NCBI GenBank assembly: GCA_020080175.1 | Contig: JAGHQL010000040.1 | Coordinates: 89,908-153,907 of the forward strand | Reading direction: 5' to 3' | DNA: 64,000 bases | Source of the DNA: Glutinoglossum americanum | Taxonomy: Eukaryota; Ascomycota; Geoglossomycetes; Geoglossales; Geoglossaceae | Part shown: one piece after another, positions 1-12,056 of the stretch | Layout: each line of letters begins with the position of its first letter | Numbering within the stretch: the first letter of the stretch is position 1 | Position numbers and translations under genes: made by a program | The notes under the pieces: model-generated | What the model saw: only the letters and a program-made list of their open reading frames with translations | What the model was told of the DNA's origin: nothing | Database searches by the model: none

Positions 1-22
1 AGGCGCTGTTCTTTCACAATCG

Positions 23-775
23 CTAGTAGATACCGGGTCCTGTTGTAGGCGGGGTTCTGCGATGTTTGGAGATGAGGTACGGTGTTTTTCGTTTGGACGT
101 GCAGGGTGTGACATGTTGGAATCTCCATCTTCTCGTTCTTGAGTAGAGGCTGCTATAGCTTTCGATGTCAATTCCCCCTGGCGCCTCACAACTAGTGAGG
201 AATGGCTTACTGATAACTCCATTTCCTAGTCCACCCTCCCCACCCACGACTGGATTGTGTAGGGTATCGGTCAAGCGGCTGATGCGTTGTGCTTGACAAG
301 TAGGAAAAGGGGTTGACGATGCCCTGTCTAGATTGGCAGTGTCTTCGGCTATGTCAATATCTAAGGCGAAAGGCCGATCCCTCGTCCCTCGACCCTTAAT
401 TTTGAGGCCGGCTAGTACTTTATCATCTCCATCGCTAGGGATGACCTCAATAAATGCAAATGATCCAGGAATAAACTCGTAGGGTCGCGGTGCGTGCCTC
501 TTAGATTTTGGTTCCTCAATTCCACCGGCTGGTGACCTCCGTTTGGTGGCCTTCGGTTTGTTGACTGTCGTAAATGCATTTAAACCTTGTTGCTCTCCGT
601 CGTTCATGTGGCAGATCCAGGTGCAGGCATAGCCACTAGGGTGAGAACATTTAGGCGCTTGAGTGAGTGCATTCTCTTGCAGCTGGGTAATTGACCGAGT
701 GGCTGACTGGCGAAGACTAGACGGCCTTGGCGGCTCTCTTCCGCAGAAGTGAGACGAGGAAGCAAGGCCGGGCAT
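23..775 (-). CDS. Hypothetical protein, doubtful
   Basis: An uninterrupted reading frame of about 250 codons, taken from the first in-frame ATG at 775 down to a TAG at 23-25. I recognise no family. The middle is rich in Lys/Arg/Pro and holds a loose Cys/His cluster (C-x7-C-x3-C-H). The C-terminal third is Arg/Ser/Thr rich and low in hydrophobic residues, so any product would be largely disordered. No splice sites were needed. It is the only long frame in the first 3.3 kb and has no neighbour that suggests a role. It could be a chance ORF or one exon of a gene extending off the left edge. Confidence 0.3.
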   Translation of the reverse strand: MPGLASSSHFCGREPPRPSSLRQSATRSITQLQENALTQAPKCSHPSGYACTWICHMNDGEQQGLNAFTTVNKPKATKRRSPAGGIEEPKSKRHAPRPYEFIPGSFAFIEVIPSDGDDKVLAGLKIKGRGTRDRPFALDIDIAEDTANLDRASSTPFPTCQAQRISRLTDTLHNPVVGGEGGLGNGVISKPFLTSCEAPGGIDIESYSSLYSRTRRWRFQHVTPCTSKRKTPYLISKHRRTPPTTGPGIY

Positions 776-3362
776 TTCTATCGAACTCGGGCTCACAAGA
801 AAGTGGGCGGAGCCAGTAATGGCCGAATGGTTGAGGATAAGTAAGCTTTTAGACCTTTAAAAAGCGAAGCACCATTTCCATTTGGGAGGTCTAGCTCTCG
901 AGTCTGCAATCCATCAGCAATGTTGTGACCCAATAAGGTAGGAGACGCAGCAGACCAACCTATGAACTTCTTGGAGTCTTGTAGGCTAACCTATTGAGTC
1001 AAGAACCTTATTGCCTTTCCGCTCACCTCAAGAGTGTCCCTGGATGTATCGTGTATTCATGGTGCTTTCATAAGAAGCCCACATAGCGATTTCGCGCCTC
1101 CGGCGACGAGACAGATCACGCGATGGTGGTACCGTAAATCTAATATAAACTCGAGCTCCAAGCTCAACTCCGCTATCGGTAATGCATAACTAGCATTTCT
1201 ATGCAAGTCCGATACAGGCAAGTTCGATACAAACAACACTGCTGAGTTCCAAAGACAGGTCTGCAAGGGCAGCAGCCTAATAGCAATACCGATTACTGCA
1301 TTTATATTAGGCTGTAATTTGTTCACTGTCCTGTCCACAGTAAGTTAGTTAGTCGTTTGAGGAAAAGAATTTCTTGAGTCACCATCTCTTCTTCAAACTC
1401 CAATACAAAGGGGTCGGTATCCGGCTTTGCCCCTACCAAATCGTAGTATTCTCTCTGGTCCACAGCGCTCTCTTGATACTTTTGAAGAAATTCATTGGGT
1501 TGTGGTCGGCCGCTATGATGTTGCCCCGTAGAGGCCACAACGAACCGTGCAGGCTATGCTCGGGGGCCTCTAACCCCTATTCCGTAGCTGTGCTGTAGTT
1601 GCTCTCTACCATATAAGTTGGCTAGCACCCAGGCAGCGCCTAAACGATTCAATAGAGCCGTTCCTTACATTTTATGTCCATCTCGTTCTCATTCTAAAAT
1701 GACCCACGCCGCGCTGTGCTCGCGCGTGCAGGCTGAGCCGGCGACTTGACGGGCTGGAAGAGGGGATGTTAAGAAGTGGGTTGGACGGGAGGAGGGGACC
1801 CTATTTGTGAACTTTGTTGTGGTACTCAGGTAAATAAGACGAAAGGTCGTGGTGTCTAAGGACTTCATACTCTAGCTCGATGGGGTATCTCATTTTCTGG
1901 TTATCGGAGAATTCGAGAGAATTGGTTCGAAGGAGAAGGAATTGATGCTAGTGGTGAGGTTTGGGGCATAGCGAGAGACGGGCTTCGGGTTGGTCGCTGA
2001 TCGGGTTGTGGATGCGATGTCCATGGCTTATGGGGTCACCTCCGAACGTGTGCGCGCCGCGATACGACGGCGGTCCGTGGGGGAGTGCCTTTATGTGAGT
2101 CCCTCCCGAACAGATATGTTACGGTGTGACGGTGGTCCTCAGGAGTGTGTGTCCGTAGTCGTTGGGAGTTCATCCCGAATGGATACACTAATGTAATAGC
2201 GATCCTCTGAAGGGGTGCGCTTGTTGTTGAGAGATCCGTTCTTAGCATCGGCATTATTTCGCACCTTGGCTTGCGTGGCGTTCTGGTAAACTCTTTGGGG
2301 TATCCCGGAAAATAAAAGGAAAGCCATAGCACTTGGAAAGCTATCTCAAAGTAAATAAGGTAAATAAGGGGGGAGACTAGGTAAGGGTTCAGGCTAGATA
2401 TCTGGGATATTAGCCAGTTAACCCAGTGATAAACTTATCTGCATGCAGACCGCTCTGTTTTCAAGTCGTCCCCTCTTGATTCCTCCTTATCCTAGTCTCC
2501 TCGAGCTGGCGATGATGTTGAGCACAACCGTTTAACAACCCCTATCCCACATGCCCGCCTTGCGCCTTGTTCCTAAATTGCGACTCGCCAATAAATTCCT
2601 AGAACAGTGAATCAATTTCCGAGCGTTAGCTTGAAGGATGGTTAGCCTACGCAATCAACCGTCAACCGTCTTTGTGGGCTAGACTAGGCTGGAAGGGTAG
2701 AGGAAAGCTCAACATTGTAATGCTCTGTCTCGTGTTTCCTTATATTACTGCCAGACACCATCATGAAAACCATCTCCTCCGGTAAGCACAAATGAATTTA
2801 AGGTGGTGAGGATATTGATCGCATTGACAATGTATACACATAACGTTTTTTTGTACAGAAGTTTGTTTAAGACGGGCGATCTATGCCCGAATTCGAAGAA
2901 TAGCCTGTTGGGATTTTAACCCAATGCCGCACTAAATATTGAACGAAGAGGAGTATCAAATAAAACAGGGGGCCTCAAGCCAAAAAAAAAACAAAAAACA
3001 AAACAAAGTCTTGCCAGAGTAATAGTTGTCGAACTCGAACTGGATAAGGGGATTGCCGAAGATGATGGTTTAGATATAGCACAGTCCGCAATCCCAAACC
3101 AAAAATGCTTTGGCAAGGAAGCCGAGAATAGAACTAGCCCAGGGTTGGTGAAATATAATTAGTGAAGGCACCCAGAGGATCGGAAAAGCGCAAGTTAGAA
3201 AGAAAACGATAACAAAATCAGACCCAGAACACCTCATAAAGGATAAGTTCATCGTCAGCCATCGAGTAGAATATCGATATGCGCATGTACGGTTCCTTCC
3301 TCCTAGCCGGCCGGAGCACCCGCTGGGCGAGTCGAATCTTTCAAAGATTTGGATATTAGGGA
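776..3362. other. Intergenic, nothing recognised
   Basis: About 2.6 kb with only short, overlapping frames on both strands. I see no recognisable domain, tRNA or transposon end. A minus-strand frame at 3070-3252 is hydrophobic and faintly like small Pmp3-type proteolipids, but it is not convincing (see rejected items). The stretch from about 3260 to 3362 is probably the 3' UTR of the kelch gene to its right. Confidence 0.5.
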
Positions 3363-6300
3363 CTAGTGATGAGCCTGCACGGCTTCACTAGGTCGCTCCA
3401 CTTTGTTATGATTCGACGCTAGCGGCTCAATTGGGCTTGCTTGCCGCGACGCCTTCTCCTCCTGCTCATCTAATCGCTGTCTCCATTTCGCTAGGCTGTT
3501 TGACAGCTCTCCGTTATCGCCACCGGTTGGTGTCTTTTCAAAGTCAAATATACTACTTAAGCGGTAATTGTTGCTTTTGGTGGTCTCCCACTGAGTTCGT
3601 AAGGCATCAAGCTCTGATGCGAGACTATCAAGGGCGACAGAGTTACGGTTGTCGGGGGCATATAGTGATTCTTGAGATATACTATCCCGAGTGTTTCTGC
3701 CAACCGTGAGTTCTTGTCCGCTAATGCCATTCAAATCGACCTGCCGGGACTGGCGCCTATAATTGTCGACCGACGTCTCAAATTGGTCGAGGAGCAACGA
3801 CACCTTCTTTTCAGCATCCAGCGCCCGAGTTTCAAGCAAGGTGTTCTCGGTCTTGAGCTGCTCCAGATCAGCCAATGCTTGTTTGGTATAGTTTGCATAC
3901 TCTCGCTCAGTCTGTGTGTCATGCTCCTTGTAGTGATCCCGCTCCTGCTGGGTGGCCCTGAGTTGGTTTTGTAGGTCCTCTATCTGCCTTTGCAATTGTG
4001 ATACCGAGTCTCTCACTTTCTCCTGAAGCAGCCCAATCTCCTTCCTGAGCGACTCCCGCTCCCTTTCCCACTCTGTAGGAGCAGCTATCTCTAGAGATCT
4101 CGCAGCTTGGGCCTCTTGAGCTTCTTCCAACCCAACCTGAAGCCTGGCGTTCTGTGTTTTGTACTTCGAGAGCTCATCCTTCATCTTCTTCAACATCTTC
4201 TCGGTTCCCTTGACGTAATGAACTGCCGACTGATAGTCATGTTCAAGTTGCTCCAGCTTCTCGCGGTAAAGCTTTTCTGCTTCCTGCTCCCGCATCTCAA
4301 ACGAAGCCTTAGCCTCGCGGTGAGCTTTTAGGCTCACCTCAAGCTGTTGCTCTAGATCACGCAGGCGTGACTGGTCGGGAGTTCCGAAACCAGATCCAGG
4401 GCTTGGGATGCTCCGAGATCTTCGAGCATCCGAGGCGGATATGCCACGCTCGCCAAGGAGATCCTTGAGGGCGCCGTGTTGAACGGCAATCGCATTGGCG
4501 TCTAGCTGCTGATTTGCGAGCCTTTCTCTAATTTCGGAGTTCTGAGCCTGGAGGGTCTGTGTTTCCTTTACAGCACTTTGCATCTGTCTGCGTATCGTCA
4601 AGGCCTCTCTGCTTGCTTGTTCTTGGTACGCTTCTAGCCCAGCAATTCTTTCTTCTGCTCGCCTGAGCTTCTCGGAAGCTGTGTCCGCTGCAGCTTGACT
4701 CTTCCTGACAAGTGCTTTTGAAGCATCAACTTGGCCCTGAAGGATTACGACTCTTTCATTAGAGGCGCTTCCCACCATACTGTCAAAATCCCTGCTTGTC
4801 ACTTTCCCGAGTCCGGATAGCACAGCTTCTCGATGCTTCGCAGCCTCTGAAGCATGCTGCTCTGAGATTTCTTCCGCATCCCTTAGCCTCCTTATCGCCG
4901 ACTCTAGCTCTGCGGTCCTTTCTTCATGCTCTGCTCTCAGTTGCAAGAGTCTCCTTTCTATACTTTCCCGTAAACCCCTCTCCTCATCTAACTTTCTCTC
5001 TAACAGCCTAACTTTTTCTTCCGATGCAGCGATTGCTTCCCTAAGGGAGGAGAGGATGCTTGAGTGTTCCCTTGAAGAAGTGAGGGCTTCCTCTAGCCTT
5101 GCGGTTAATTCTTCGTTATCCAACTTTAGAATCTTCGAGGTTGCAACAGCTTCCGCGCACGCAGCAGATTCTTCTCTTGCAAGCTTCTCCGTGTGGTGAA
5201 GTTCTGCTTTCAGGGTCTCTAGCTCAGACGCACTCTGGTGTCTATAGGCATCGAGTTCTGACACTCGCTTTTGGGCGGCAGTAGCTGACTCATCGGCGAG
5301 TTGTCTAGCTTGTCTCTCGGATTCTATCTCGGCGGTTAAAGCCTCCAGTTTTATCTTGAGTTCAGATTGTGCCCCTAGCGCCGAAGCTAACTTTCGGTTC
5401 ATTTCCGTCGAACGGTCGGCATCGATGCTTGCCATATCCCTTGACGAGACGTCAGGCTGTGGAGTACTTGAGTTGCTGCCACCATGCGCAGCAAGCTTAG
5501 CCTTTGCGTACACTGCCTCGCTGACAGCCGCATCTCTCTGCTTCTCTATTTCCGCAAGCCTCTTCGCTGTTTGAGCAGACTGGGAATCGATAGACTCTTG
5601 CACCCTTGCAAGTTCAGCCCTCATAGCCAGGAGAGCTTCAATAAGAGGCCGTTCATCCTCGCCAAACGAGTCTGGAGCTCGGGTGTCGAGCACTGGACTG
5701 TTTGATAGATTTGGTGTGTAACCAGCCCGTCGGGCCAGGACTAGTTCGGAGGCATACCACGCATTCATGCGCTTTGCTGCTTCAAGTTCTTTTGCCATAG
5801 CTTCCTCCTGCCGACTCGCCTCAAGTGAGGCTTGATTATCTGAGGGGGTCTTCCTGTGGTTGCTCCGCTGCCCCGAGCTGCTGTTAGTTTTCTGCTGCCC
5901 AGCCGGTGCTGTCCGCTCGTTTACAGAGGGGGCCACCATTGAGTCGTAAAAACTGTCACCGGACGACTGTTGTCGTGCTTGCCGAGATCTGGATCTTACT
6001 GGGGCCGGGACACCATTTGTTGTGCCCTCTCCGGCAGTCTTGGGGTTAGTCGAGGCTTTCGGCGGTTGCTGCTGTTGCACCGGGCCCCTTATCCCGTTTG
6101 TAAGAGAGCCTTCCCGTGATGAGGGGCTATCTCGAGCAGGCGGTGACGTATTCTCCTTGTCCTTCTCGCTAGTGAGTGTTGCCACCCTTGTGTCTAGAGC
6201 GGGTCCGTATCCCTTTTCTCCCGGTCTTGTCGGCGGTGTCTTGCTTCTTTGCTGAGGAGGGCCATTGGCCCTCGGCGGTGGCGCAGATTGCTGTGGTGGA

Positions 6301-8159
6301 GGACCAGATGGCGCCTGTGCCATCGATGCACGAGGAAGTCTTGAACCAGGGCCAGAACCACTAGGTGGAACCGAGTCCTTCATAAATGGATTTGTCCCCA
6401 TCACGCTCTCTCGGGGCCCCTGGTTAACCTTCTTCTGGAGGTCAGGAGTACCGGTAAGCCCTTCTCTTCCGGGACCAGACCTAGGCTGAGAAAAACCAGG
6501 CTTCTCACCGCTTGGTCGACGATTCCCAACAACCCTTTCGCCCGAAGGGGTTTGTTGAATTTGCTGATCATTGGGATAACGGATCTTATTGGTATCTAGT
6601 ATATAAACGAGTCCTAGGTCGGAGGGCTCACGGGGTTGGGTACTAGGCTCGCCACCTAGGACAATAATCTGTTTATTGTACGTAGTCATGCTGTGCCCTG
6701 AGCGTGGGGATGGAGAAGGGCCCATATTCTGGAATGTATACCATCGGCGAGAGGAGATACGGAATGCGGCTAGATCGCCTAAGTCGCTACCGTCCTCTGC
6801 CCTCCCTCCAAAGATATACATAACGTCATTTACCAGAGCCGCGGCGTGACCTTCTCGGGCGGTAGGTATGTAGCCTATGCAATCAAGTTGTGTCCATAAA
6901 TTGCTCCGGGGGTCGTATGACCAGACATCGTTGAACCATTGAAAGCCATTTGTACCTCCAAAACTGGCCCATTGTTAGCAGGTCCACTCCGACATAATTC
7001 CCGTGATCTTTGGTCTCTCTTACAGAAAAAGCTTGTCATTCCAGCTAATGACGGTATGATTGGTGCGTGCAGGAGGAATATCCCCGACTGGCGGCCGATC
7101 ATCATTGCTGTTTGGCACTAAAAATTCCCATTTGTTGTTGGAAACCTGTAAGCCATTCAGATCGAAAGCGACAAGATCGTTGAAGAATAAGCCTTCCACT
7201 TGTCCCCCGAAGATATATATTTTGGACCCCAGAATATTGAGAGTATGTCCATACCGGCCCTTAGGCCGTGGCCCTACTGGTGCCGCTCTGGACCATTGTC
7301 GTGTGGCTGTGGCATATCAGTAATATCCTAAGATCAAATGATGAACGGACACGCACAGGTATTTAGCAAATACAAATTATTGTCTAGGACATCCCGGTCG
7401 TCCATCTTTGTGTCACCCCCATAAACTATGAACGCATTTCCCACCAGCAGACTCGAGTGTCCTACTCTTGGTCCCGGCCCTTCCGGTGTTGTATTAAGTG
7501 GGTAGCAGGCTAGAGTTCCACCACCGGCTTCAACTATCCATAGATCCCCTCTTACAGTCTGACTTCGTATTAAACCCCCCATGAGGTAGATGTCGCCCTC
7601 TTTGGAAGAGAGAGAATTGGCAGCATGTCCATAGCGGGGAAATGGAGAAGGGTGTGAAGGGTTAATCTGGAGGCGGCGCTGAGACCATGGGTATAGGGAT
7701 GCGTTTGGGTTTGCTGCTAATGGAGGGCCAGATAGGCCATTTGTAATGGGCCCCTAACACGTAATGTAAGTCACCATATAGGCTAATGCGGTGGGGTGTC
7801 CATAGCCGCTCGCGTTGACATGATAGAACAGTACGGCGATTACAGTTCCTTGTGATCGATATGGCCTAAGGACACACATATGGACAACTCACTTGCTGCT
7901 CTCGATTTACTCTCTCTAACATGACCTTCTGCTCGGGGCTTGGAGTATCGGCTCCTCCAAGGGACTTCAACGAATTGTTGACGCTGCTGCCGGGCGTTGG
8001 TGTCTGGTTCGCTCCTCCGCGCTCTCTTTCTTTCTGGAGTACACCTACACTTGCGCCGTTCGTATTAGGTATCGACGGATTCGATCCAGCTACTCCTGGT
8101 GGTTGCCCAGGCTGGATCGCACTAGTCTGATGTTTCTTTGATTTGAAAAGAAATGCCAT
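3363..8159 (-). CDS. Kelch-repeat/coiled-coil cell polarity protein (Tea1/TeaA-KelA family)
   Basis: Homologue of the microtubule plus-end cell-end marker Tea1 (TeaA/KelA in Aspergillus), which carries polarity landmarks to the hyphal tip. Four exons: 7893-8159, 7357-7753, 7024-7306, 3363-6963, giving about 1515 aa. The start is the ATG at 8159, because the protein then begins MAFLFKSKK, the typical short basic N-terminus of fungal members; one codon upstream is only GTG. Residues about 100-440 hold kelch blades (repeated GG with spaced Tyr/Trp, for example around 6900-7600). A Pro/Ser/Gln-rich linker follows, then a very long coiled coil from about residue 700 to 1390, rich in Glu/Lys/Ala heptads. 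Donors GTGAGT, GTGCGT and GTAAGA pair with AG acceptors in matching phases. Length and domain order fit the filamentous-fungal family well. Confidence 0.93.
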
Positions 8160-11100
8160 CACTTATGGCTACTGCGCGAAGGCGGGTCAGGCGATCTCGG
8201 GGCGGATAGATATATCCAAAGGGTCGGAAAAAGTGAACGAATTTGGAGGCTAAGATTGGGGATCGTCGCAAATCGTTGAAAGGATCTGGTCCGGGAAGGC
8301 TGGCAACCCAGGGTGGTCAAAGAATGAGATGGCCGCAACGCAGCACAAGATCCCAACGGCCCAACACTCCACGAATGTCGCAAGAACTTGAAATAGTGAG
8401 GATGAAGAATGAGATGAAGGAGAGCTGCCGATGGCGGTGAATGGGGAATAATTGTGTGGTAGATAGTTTTGCGGACCCCCGTCTTCGTCTGTCGTTCCTG
8501 CGTTCCTTAGCTACGACAGGGGTTTTCCCGCACCATCAACGGAGGTTCCAAGATTCCAAACTCTCAGCTCTCCAAGCTCGAAGGGACACCCAAGTCGTTC
8601 TACTCGACTATCGCTTCAGAGTTCCGCCGATGAGTTGGGGCGGAGTGGTTCTGTTGCCAATGCGGAAAAACAATACTGTTCGGATGTCCCTTTGTCAGGG
8701 TCTTTGCCCCAATACCGATTAAGAATGTTTCAAGTTTTTTACCTTACTTCTCCGTACGAAAAAGGGGGGTTGGATGCGTCCCAAGCCGCACTGCGGAGAA
8801 AAAAAATATTTGCTTTTTGGGCTTTGACGCTATACGATGCCTCAAGGGACAAGAATACAGGTACCCTATCCTAAGCCGCAAGGCCCTCAAAATTCATTAG
8901 ACTTATAACCGCGCCTTCAGCCGCAGATTCTCCCAACTAGTTGGCCCAAGTTTATTTGAACGATTGAACCATGGGGCGCCCGTGGGTGGCTGCTTCCTGC
9001 GCGAAACATATGCAGTCGACCTTCCCAAACGAGGTTTCAGGAGCGGCATAGACGAGGCACATGGCCAATACATATGGTGGGGACAACCACTACACTAAGC
9101 ACGGAGTACACAATACTGATAGATATATCTAGGAGAATAGGGTCGATACTCTCCTCACCTCGGAATCCTCGTCTTGTCTGCATTTAAATGGTCGAACAAC
9201 GACAGAGCAATCAGGAATCTAAAACAGCATAATAACCGAGGTCTGGCCCCCAGCTAAAGGCATAGTGCCATTGGATGAACCCCCTGAGGTGGGTTTAACG
9301 CCCAAATCTATGACTGCACGCAATAGGCTGGATGGTCGACGGTTTAGATGCCTATGGGCAGCCACTATCACGGTCACGCAGACACCTCCATCCCAATCTT
9401 GACACATGCGATGCACTTAAAGCTGCCCGCCTCCAACCCACACAGCGCTTTCCAATGCTTTGGTTGTCAGACCCCAGCCTACGAGAGCTGCTCTTGGTTT
9501 ACGTGATATAGGGCGACTTAGGTAACAAAGCATGAGGTCAGGACAATGCAAATACCTGATGAAAATACCCTTTCAACTGGGGCTTGTTAATTCCATGACC
9601 AATAGAGTGACAACATAAAGAAAATAACCCGCATTAAATCCTTGTGTTTGCTACATATATGCCAACGATGAGCCAACCAGCGCCGGGTGGAGCTGTCTAG
9701 GGCGATTGATATGCCCTTCTCTTTATTGGCTTTTCCCCCAAAAGAGCAGATTCAGCGAGACAAAGAACCATCCAATTGCCGCGAGCAGACAGCCTGCTAA
9801 TCACTCTACCGTGACACTTGAAATTTTCAGGAACTTGCGCACTCTTTAGACTATGGGAATCCGTTCGACCCGGTATTAAGCATTGAGACATCCACAAACA
9901 GGTTTCGTGTTGTAAGCATCCCGTCACCAATTCCCGTAAGCTCGAATGTGGGCCTCGCATAACCTCCGCCGGCTGAGGGACTCCACTTCTTAGCATACTA
10001 CGTAAGCAGGGAAATTAAAAGTGGCGAGAATCCATCGGGACCGAGATGCCCGACATTATCTGTGGCATGTTGCTCCTGGGGTCGCTGGAAGACTGGTATT
10101 CCGAAAGGTGAAGTTTGACGGCCATTCTGGGTGGCAGGAAATGCCCTGCACCCATGCAATGCCCTCTGCTTTTGGTTTTTCCGGGTGTAACGTTCTAGAA
10201 AGATATTGATTGAAAGAGAGTGATTTTTGCCATTTGATTAAAGTGATATTTCCGCATATAGTCGCGCGGCTGCAATTCAAAGGGGGATAGGTTATTATTA
10301 GTCTCCCTTCCTTAGCCGTTTCTATATTAATCTCGTGGGCCTGTAAGCAATTTAGCCCGATCACGGATGGTTCAGCCGAGCGGTGGGCGTCTGTGGCTGA
10401 TTTCAAACACCATTTGCCTCTCGACTTCCCGTGACGATTTGTCCAACATGCCCCGCAACCGGTGAAATGGTTGCGGCTCGGCCTTCCCGCATGGCCTCGG
10501 GGTTTTGCCCGCTCTCCTCGGATAGGATAGTTTCCTTGCTTGGAGAGAATCAAGTTGGAGGAGCACGGGCTTTCAAATGGCGGCTAGACAGCTCATCTTG
10601 CGGTTACATGCATATAAATGCTGTTGCATTCCTTAACGATTTCTGATCGGGCAATATCTCAGATCAAATCAATTTAAATGGCGTAACCATTGTTGAGTGT
10701 TGGGACGCTGTCGTGCTTGCTGCCAGTTGGCTCAGAAATAGAGTGCATGCAACTCCTAGAACCGGACCGCGGCCTGTAAAATGGGCAGCCAGTCGTCGGA
10801 TGCCTGATAAACGAGCGACAAAGGCTCGCAGGGCGTGTCGAGGCTGGGCGTCGACCTATCCATTTGATTATAAGGGCGTGGGACATTCGGCAGGCAAGAC
10901 TATATATACGGCATCTGTCGGACAGCCTTGATTTTTCACCTGTTGAACGAGGAGGCAGCGACCAAGTGGCGAAGCCCGGTGCCGACACGGTCAGGCGTCC
11001 CTTTGGCGCTCCTCTCCTTGAAAGGGCCGTGCATAAGACCAGAGAGTTTCAAGCGGTGCACTGAGGGGTTTGGACTTAGACGCGGCATTAAAGTCGTTGG

Positions 11101-12056
11101 CGATGATTGAGTGATTAATCTGGAAGTTGGGGGCATCCCGGAGAAATATTAAAGGGAGTGACAGAGGAACGTGTTCATGTGCTCAAGCGTACTCTCTCCC
11201 AGTCGGGTGGAAAGTTAGAGTGAATGCGTGCTGAGAGAATAAACGTGGGTACAGCGTTCACCGCTCTGACTGGACTTAAAGTATGTAAGGATTAAGGGTT
11301 GTAACGTTAGTTCGTAGCGGAAGTCTTTGATCCATTTGCCTCCGGCAAACGCGCTCTTTCAGGTTGCCTCAGAGGCTTGCCTAAGTCCAGCGATTCCAGC
11401 GACCGGGCCTTCTTAGGACCAACTCCCCCAACCGACTTCACCACTCCCGTTCCTCACAGAACACTCTCCACCTCACACCATCCATACCTGGTGATTCTTC
11501 CCCTTGTAGCTCCAGCCAGAGGGAGGATCAAAGGTCGGTCTCATCGAGCATTTCCGGGCCTTCTTCTCTTTCGTGCCACGCACTCCCTTTTCTGCAGCTT
11601 TGACGCGTGCTTCGCTTCCGATCGGGTTTCCCAGCTGGAGGACTTGTTTTCAAAGTAACTTGCTCACCAAGAGTGAGGTTCCCCAAAGGTAAGTTTTGAT
11701 CACTCCGCAACTCTGGGGTATTTCTCAACGCATTGGATGTCTTGGCTCCTGTTGTCTATTCCGGGCAATGAGCTTTAGTCCACACCGGCGACTTGTCGTT
11801 GTTCAACCGGGCATTTGAGGCGACTGACACGTACTTCGTCTAACCAGGCTGAACGTCACGATACAGCACCATTACACCTCACCTCTGACCTCCAACCTTT
11901 AACAACAGAACCTCCACCTTCTTCAAAACTATCGATAGTCCAAGACCGCCCTGTAGCTATTTGCTCAGCCTAGCAGGTCTTTGACTAGTTTTTACATCAG
12001 TTTCATACCGACATCCTTCATCTGCCGCCGACTGTTCCCAGTCGTATTCGTTCAAA
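8160..12056. other. Long gene-poor interval between two divergent genes
   Basis: Nearly 3.9 kb between the divergently transcribed kelch and casein kinase genes. The outer parts are presumably promoters and 5' UTRs: 11870-11960 is a C/T-rich leader just before the kinase start. The interior (about 8900-11350) holds many short frames on both strands, the longest a minus-strand frame of 165 codons at 10056-10553, none resembling a known family or showing plausible splicing. I see no tRNA, no terminal repeats and no strong AT skew. A long non-coding transcript or a badly decayed gene cannot be excluded. Confidence 0.5.

Noticed and set aside
3070-3252. Hydrophobic 60-codon minus-strand frame resembling a Pmp3-type proteolipid
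   Set aside because: Only the first half loosely fits (D-F-V-I-V-F-F-L, then F-P-I-L-W-V). The conserved Gly-Pro-Gly and His-Ala segments are missing and no intron restores them.
10056-10553. 165-codon minus-strand ORF in the gap between kelch and kinase genes
   Set aside because: Composition is like random sequence, there is no domain, and overlapping frames of similar length exist on both strands.
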